In this document: positions 58,946 to 64,000 of the stretch, piece by piece
Numbering within the stretch: position 1 is the first letter of the stretch
How the letters are laid out: every line of letters starts with the position of its first letter
Source of the DNA: Cryomorphaceae bacterium
Lineage (GTDB): Bacteria > Bacteroidota > Bacteroidia > Flavobacteriales > Flavobacteriaceae
Reading direction: 5' to 3'
NCBI GenBank assembly: GCA_003331265.1
Contig: QOPV01000002.1
Location: 36,703-100,702, forward strand
DNA: 64,000 bases
Position numbers and translations under genes: made by a program
Notes under the pieces: model-generated
The model's input: only the letters and a program-made list of their open reading frames with translations
Told to the model about the DNA's origin: nothing
The model's database searches: none

Positions 58946-61231
58946 ATGAAAAAATACTGTATTATATTCTTAATAATATTGACATTAAATGGTTGTCAGA
59001 CAAACACAAATATCTCAAATAATAGAACTGATATCATAAATAAAAAAGTGGATTCGCTCCTTGGAATTATGACCTTAGATGAGAAAATTGGTCAAATGAA
59101 TCAATATAATGGTTTTTGGGATGTAACAGGCCCAGCCCCAAAAAATGGAGACGCAAAATTTAAATTCAATAATTTAAAAAAAGGATTAGTTGGGTCAATG
59201 CTTAATGTAAGAGGAGTTGAAGAAATTACTGCCCTTCAAAAAATTGCTGTTGAGGAAACAAGATTAGGAATCCCTTTAATAATTGGAAATGATGTCATAC
59301 ATGGATATAAAACTCTAAGCCCGATACCACTTGCTGAGGCCGCTAGTTGGGATTTAAAAGAAATTGAAAATTCTGCAAGAATAGCCGCTTTAGAAGCTTC
59401 TGCAGCAGGCACCAATTGGACATTTGCTCCAATGGTAGATATTTCACGAGATGCAAGGTGGGGACGAGTTATGGAAGGTGCTGGAGAGGATCCATTTTTA
59501 GGAAGTTTAATAGCTGCAGCAAGAGTTAGAGGGTTTCAAGGGGATGATTTGTCAAAAAATCATACCATTGCAGCTACTGCTAAACATTTTGCTGGGTATG
59601 GATTTTCTGAATCAGGAAGAGATTATAATACTGTGGATGTTAGTAAAAATACTTTATATAATGTTATTTTACCTCCGTTTAAGGCTACTCTTGATGCTGG
59701 AGTTAGAACTTTTATGAACGGTTTCAATGAATTAGACGGAATTCCTGTAACTGGGAGTTCATTTTTACAAAGAGATCTTTTGAAAGGAGAGTGGGAATTT
59801 GATGGGTTTGTCATCTCAGATTGGGGCTCAATAAGAGAAATGATTCCTCATGGTTTTGCAAGAGATGGAAGTCACGCCACTGAGCTAGCTATTAAAGCGG
59901 GTTCTGATATGGACATGGAATCACACCTTTATATAAAAAAAATAAAAGAGTTGATTGAAGCTAAAAAATTAGATATAGAATTAGTGGATGATGCGGTTAG
60001 TAGAATTTTAAGAGTAAAATTTGAATTAGGATTATTTGACGACCCTTACAGATATCTAGATGCCGAAAGAGAAAAAGAAGTGATTAATCATCCAGATAAT
60101 CACAAAGCTGTTTTGGAAATGGCTAAAAAATCAATTGTTTTATTGAAAAATGAAAATCAATTACTTCCATTAAATAAATCTGATCAAAGAATTGCATTAA
60201 TTGGAGCATTAGCAAATGATAACAACAGTCCATTAGGAAACTGGAGAACCAATTCTGATAATAAAACTGCAGTAACAGTTTTAGAGGGGATGAAGGCTTA
60301 CCCTGACAATAAATTAATTTATAGTAAGGGTGCAGATGTGAATTTAAATGATGATGGAGTTGTAAAATTTCATGAAAAAGTCAAAATAAATGATAGCGAT
60401 AAATCTGGTTTTAATGCTGCCAAAAATGCTGCCAAAAATGCTGATGTTGTGGTTATGGTTCTAGGTGAAGATGGTTTTCAGTCAGGTGAAGGAAGAAGCA
60501 GAACAGATATTGGAATTCCTGGAGTTCAGCAGGAATTACTTGAAGAAGTTTATAAAGTGAATAAGAATATAGTCTTAGTTTTAATGAACGGAAGACCATT
60601 AAATATTAATTGGGCTGATAAAAATATTCCATCTATCGTTGAGGCATGGCAACTAGGTACTCAAACTGGTAATGCAGTAGCTCAAGTTCTTTATGGAGAT
60701 TATAACCCAAGTGGAAAATTACCAATGAGTTTTCCTAGAGGTGTAGGACAAATCCCTATTTATTATAACTATAAAAACACTGGTAGACCCGGGCCTTCTA
60801 ATACAGTTTTTTGGTCTCAATATAACGACCAATTGAATACTCCATTATATCCTTTCGGATATGGCTTAAGTTACACCTCTTTTGAGTACTCTAATTTAAA
60901 AATTGACAATAAAAACCTAACAGTTGGTAATTCGATAAATGTTTCTGTAGATCTTAAAAACACTGGTAATTACACAGGGAAAGAAGTTGTTCAGCTTTAT
61001 ATTAAGGATAGGTTTGCTAGTGTAACTAGACCTGTAAGAGAATTAAAAGGCTTTGAAATGATAAGTTTAAACCCTGGAGAAATTAAAACAGTTAACTTTG
61101 AAATATCTGAAACTTTATTACAATTTTATTCAGCTAATGAAATTTGGGAATCTGAATCAGGTTTTTTTGATATTTTTATTGGTACTAATTCAAATGCGGA
61201 TCTTCAAGAAAGTTTTGAATTAATTAAATAA
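58946..61231 (+). CDS. glycoside hydrolase family 3 beta-glucosidase lipoprotein
   Basis: Lipobox LNGC; WTFAPMVDISRDARWGRVMEGAGEDPFLGSLIAAARVRGFQG; nucleophile region FDGFVISDWGS; C-terminal fibronectin-III-like domain. Confidence 0.96.
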   Translation: MKKYCIIFLIILTLNGCQTNTNISNNRTDIINKKVDSLLGIMTLDEKIGQMNQYNGFWDVTGPAPKNGDAKFKFNNLKKGLVGSMLNVRGVEEITALQKIAVEETRLGIPLIIGNDVIHGYKTLSPIPLAEAASWDLKEIENSARIAALEASAAGTNWTFAPMVDISRDARWGRVMEGAGEDPFLGSLIAAARVRGFQGDDLSKNHTIAATAKHFAGYGFSESGRDYNTVDVSKNTLYNVILPPFKATLDAGVRTFMNGFNELDGIPVTGSSFLQRDLLKGEWEFDGFVISDWGSIREMIPHGFARDGSHATELAIKAGSDMDMESHLYIKKIKELIEAKKLDIELVDDAVSRILRVKFELGLFDDPYRYLDAEREKEVINHPDNHKAVLEMAKKSIVLLKNENQLLPLNKSDQRIALIGALANDNNSPLGNWRTNSDNKTAVTVLEGMKAYPDNKLIYSKGADVNLNDDGVVKFHEKVKINDSDKSGFNAAKNAAKNADVVVMVLGEDGFQSGEGRSRTDIGIPGVQQELLEEVYKVNKNIVLVLMNGRPLNINWADKNIPSIVEAWQLGTQTGNAVAQVLYGDYNPSGKLPMSFPRGVGQIPIYYNYKNTGRPGPSNTVFWSQYNDQLNTPLYPFGYGLSYTSFEYSNLKIDNKNLTVGNSINVSVDLKNTGNYTGKEVVQLYIKDRFASVTRPVRELKGFEMISLNPGEIKTVNFEISETLLQFYSANEIWESESGFFDIFIGTNSNADLQESFELIK

Positions 61232-61242
61232 ATTTATTTACT

Positions 61243-64000
61243 GTGAAAAAAATAATTCTTATAGTATTTACTGTATTACTAACAATTAATTTTAATTGGT
61301 CACAAGGGTTAAAAACTAGCGGTAAAAAAATAGTTGATAAACAAGGAAACGAGGTTCTTCTGCGTGGGATGGGTCCAGGTGGATGGTTAGTAATGGAAGG
61401 ATATATGAACCAATCTGCAGGTATCGCAGGTCCGCAACATGTAATAAAGAACAAACTCATTGAATTAATGGGTAAAGAAAAAACAGAAACTTTTTTTAAA
61501 GAGTGGAGAAAAAATCACTTTACTAAAAGAGATGTCGATTCTTTAGCAGCCTGGGGATTTAATAGTATTAGAATTCCTATGCATTACAATCTTATGACTC
61601 TTCCAATTGAAGATGAGCCAGTTGATGGACAAAACACTTGGATTGAGGAAGGCTTTACAATTATTGATAATGTTTTAGAGTGGGCAAAACCTCACAACAT
61701 GTATGTTATATTGGATTTACATGCCGCACCTGGAGGTCAAGGATATAATGCCGATATTTCAGATTATGACAGTAATAAACCTTCACTTTGGGAAAGTGAA
61801 GCCAATCAAAAGAAAACGGTTGCTCTTTGGAGAAAAATTGCTGAACGATACAAGGATAATGAATGGATCGGAGGGTATGATTTAATTAATGAAACAAATT
61901 GGAATTTACCGGGGGGGACTTTGCTTAGGCAATTATTTGAACAAATTACAGAAGCTATCAGGGAAGTAGATAAAGATCATATAATTTTTATTGAAGGAAA
62001 TGATTATGCAAATAATTATACAGGTTTGACTCCGCCTTGGGATGATAACATGGCTTATAGTTTTCATAAGTATTGGAGTACTGTAAATGATGATGACTTG
62101 GATTGGGTAACTCCGTTAAGAGAAACACATAACGTTCCTCTTTGGATGGGAGAATCAGGAGAAAACTCTAATACTTGGTATACAAATTTTATTTCTCTTT
62201 TAGAAAAAAAAGATATTGGTTGGGCTTGGTGGACGATAAAAAAAGTTGGAGATATTGACAGTCCATTTTCTGTTAAGTTAAATTCAGGATATCAAAAAGT
62301 TTTAGATTACTGGAAAGGAGAGGGTGACAAGCCATCAGAGGATGAAACATATGCGGCAATGATGCAGCTAGCTAAAGATTTACTTATCGAAAATTGTTTA
62401 TACCGTAAAGATATCCCTGATGCAATGTTTAGGCAAGTATATTCGGACAAGACAATTCCTTACTCAAATAAACAATCCATGCCTGGGACTATATATCTTT
62501 CCGATTATGATTTAGGAAAAAATAATTTTGCTTATTACGATGTTGATGTTTCTGATGATAGAGCTAATGGAAGTGGATTTCAAGCTTGGAACTCAGGATG
62601 GCAATATAGAAACGATGGTGTTGATGTTGAAACCAATGATGATTCCATAAATAGTAATGGTCATCACATAGGTTTTGTGCATAAAGGAGAATGGATAAAA
62701 TATACAATCAATGTTTTAGAATCTGGTGCATACAAAGCTATTGCTCGTTATGCAGCTGAATCTGATGGAGGACAATTTCATCTTTCATTAAATGGAGAGG
62801 ATATTACAACTACTCAAACTGTTTCGGGGACTGGAAGTTGGTTTGAATTTGCAAATCATTCTGACATATCAAATATTATACTAGATAAGGGCGAGCATTC
62901 ATTTAAAATTCATTTTGATAGCGAAACTCCTTTTAATATAGGTAGTTTACAATTTATTAAGACAGGAGATGCAAGTTCTGTTGATTTTGTTGCTTTAAAC
63001 GGAAATACAGAATCTGATGAAAAATCTATATCTATTTCTTTAAATCACTCTGTAGATTCATCGTCGATTGGAGATATAAAAAATGAATTTAAATTGATTG
63101 TTAATGGAATAGAAAAGGAAATTAATTCTATTTCCGCCAGTGACACAAAAGAAAGGACTATCATAATTAATTCTAAAACCGCTTTTTTATATTCTGATGA
63201 AATAAAACTTACTTATTCAGGAACTTCTATTAAATCAAAATCTGGTCAAGTGTTAAAATCTTTTACTGACCTACCTATAAATAATACACTTCAAAAGAGA
63301 TTTGTTATTCCTGGAAAAATTGAGGCAGAAGAATCAAAAGTCTCTGTTGGCTTGGGATTTGAAGATACTGAAGATGAAGGGGGAGGTAGAAATATTGGAT
63401 ATACCGACGCAGGAGATTATGCAGATTATTTAGTTTATAATAAAGAATTTACTGCTTATCAAGTTGATTTCAGAATAGCTGCTCAGGATAACGAAGGAAA
63501 AATAGGATTATACTTACTAGACGATTCTGGTTCTAGAGAGTTTGAATTGCTTCAAATTGAAACTCCAAAAACTGGAGGGTGGCAAACTTGGACCACAGTT
63601 TCTGTAAATTCAAAACCTTTAGTTCAAGGTGTAAGAACAATAAGGATGAGAGTTTTAAAAGGTGGATTCAATCTAAACTGGTTTGAATTTAAAGATATAG
63701 ATTCTGATGGTGATGGTGTAAAAGATAAGATTGACGAATGTCCAGATACTCCTTCGGGCACACCTGTTAATTTTAAAGGTTGTCCTATTTTCTTTTTGCC
63801 AATAGACAACAACAAGGTTGAGGTAACTAGTGCTACTTGTATTGGTACTAGTGACGGTTCGATTGGACTTAGCGTTGAGGATAACTCTTTTGATTACAGT
63901 GTTACGGTTACTGGCAAGGACGATCCTATTGCTATTACTGGTGAGAACAAGACAGCTTCTGTGACAGGTCTTGCTAAAGGCACTTATAGTGTTTGCTTTA
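61243..64000 (+). CDS. GH5-family glycoside hydrolase with two CBM6-like modules, TSP3-like repeat and C-terminal module; truncated by window end
   Basis: GTG start, signal peptide (KKIILIVFTVLLTINFNWSQG); KQGNEVLLRGMGPGGWLV, FNSIRIPMHYN, GGYDLINETNW (acid/base NE), LWMGESGEN (nucleophile E), WAWWTIKK; CBM6-like IEAEESKVSVGLGFEDTEDEGGGRNIGYTDAGDYADY; DSDGDGVKDKIDECPDTPSG. Missing from the ORF track because it runs off the edge. Confidence 0.85.
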   Translation, partial: MKKIILIVFTVLLTINFNWSQGLKTSGKKIVDKQGNEVLLRGMGPGGWLVMEGYMNQSAGIAGPQHVIKNKLIELMGKEKTETFFKEWRKNHFTKRDVDSLAAWGFNSIRIPMHYNLMTLPIEDEPVDGQNTWIEEGFTIIDNVLEWAKPHNMYVILDLHAAPGGQGYNADISDYDSNKPSLWESEANQKKTVALWRKIAERYKDNEWIGGYDLINETNWNLPGGTLLRQLFEQITEAIREVDKDHIIFIEGNDYANNYTGLTPPWDDNMAYSFHKYWSTVNDDDLDWVTPLRETHNVPLWMGESGENSNTWYTNFISLLEKKDIGWAWWTIKKVGDIDSPFSVKLNSGYQKVLDYWKGEGDKPSEDETYAAMMQLAKDLLIENCLYRKDIPDAMFRQVYSDKTIPYSNKQSMPGTIYLSDYDLGKNNFAYYDVDVSDDRANGSGFQAWNSGWQYRNDGVDVETNDDSINSNGHHIGFVHKGEWIKYTINVLESGAYKAIARYAAESDGGQFHLSLNGEDITTTQTVSGTGSWFEFANHSDISNIILDKGEHSFKIHFDSETPFNIGSLQFIKTGDASSVDFVALNGNTESDEKSISISLNHSVDSSSIGDIKNEFKLIVNGIEKEINSISASDTKERTIIINSKTAFLYSDEIKLTYSGTSIKSKSGQVLKSFTDLPINNTLQKRFVIPGKIEAEESKVSVGLGFEDTEDEGGGRNIGYTDAGDYADYLVYNKEFTAYQVDFRIAAQDNEGKIGLYLLDDSGSREFELLQIETPKTGGWQTWTTVSVNSKPLVQGVRTIRMRVLKGGFNLNWFEFKDIDSDGDGVKDKIDECPDTPSGTPVNFKGCPIFFLPIDNNKVEVTSATCIGTSDGSIGLSVEDNSFDYSVTVTGKDDPIAITGENKTASVTGLAKGTYSVCF

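Noticed and set aside
61224-61885. Small ORFs (78 aa minus, 60 aa plus) in the GH5 region
   Set aside because: Inside the long GH5 reading frame that the ORF track omitted because it has no stop in the window.
1-64000. CRISPR array, prophage, transposon or toxin-antitoxin system
   Set aside because: No regularly spaced repeats, transposase/integrase motifs, terminal inverted repeats or TA-like gene pairs were recognisable by reading; gene order is largely standard flavobacterial chromosome plus a PUL.

Overview
AT-rich (about one-third GC by eye) chromosomal segment that looks like a marine Flavobacteriia/Bacteroidota genome. Left to right: (1) panD/panC, a short GT5 protein, a DUF4270 lipoprotein, GT2 and rpoN; (2) a housekeeping block asnS-frr-pyrH-tsf-rpsB-rpsI-rplM, then polA; (3) a metallophosphoesterase, a cysteine-free thioredoxin-fold protein, a DUF2723 membrane protein, tRNA-Gln and rimP-nusA-infB; (4) an alternative complex III cluster (actA-F) with coxB/coxA, followed by ruvB; (5) an mscS-like gene, a histidine phosphatase, adenosine deaminase, and a small carotenoid end-group cluster (crtA-like, crtD-like, cruF-like); (6) a tRNA-Arg overlapping the stop codons of both neighbouring genes; (7) a Rieske lipoprotein and an SSS symporter; (8) a polysaccharide utilization locus, most likely for laminarin/beta-glucan: membrane-spanning propeller-HTH regulator, SusC, SusD, two surface glycan-binding lipoproteins, GH16 (apparently frameshifted in its lipoprotein leader), GH3, and a GH5-CBM6 protein cut by the right window edge. 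No CRISPR array, rRNA or recognisable transposase was seen. Best leads: a shared AACTATACAT motif upstream of the PUL regulator and susC, the GH16 frameshift at a possible CTAAC slippage site, the tRNA-Arg/CDS overlap, an exact 25-bp repeat between susD and the next gene, a codon-usage/GC break at the 3' end of the GH5 gene, and the cysteine-free thioredoxin.
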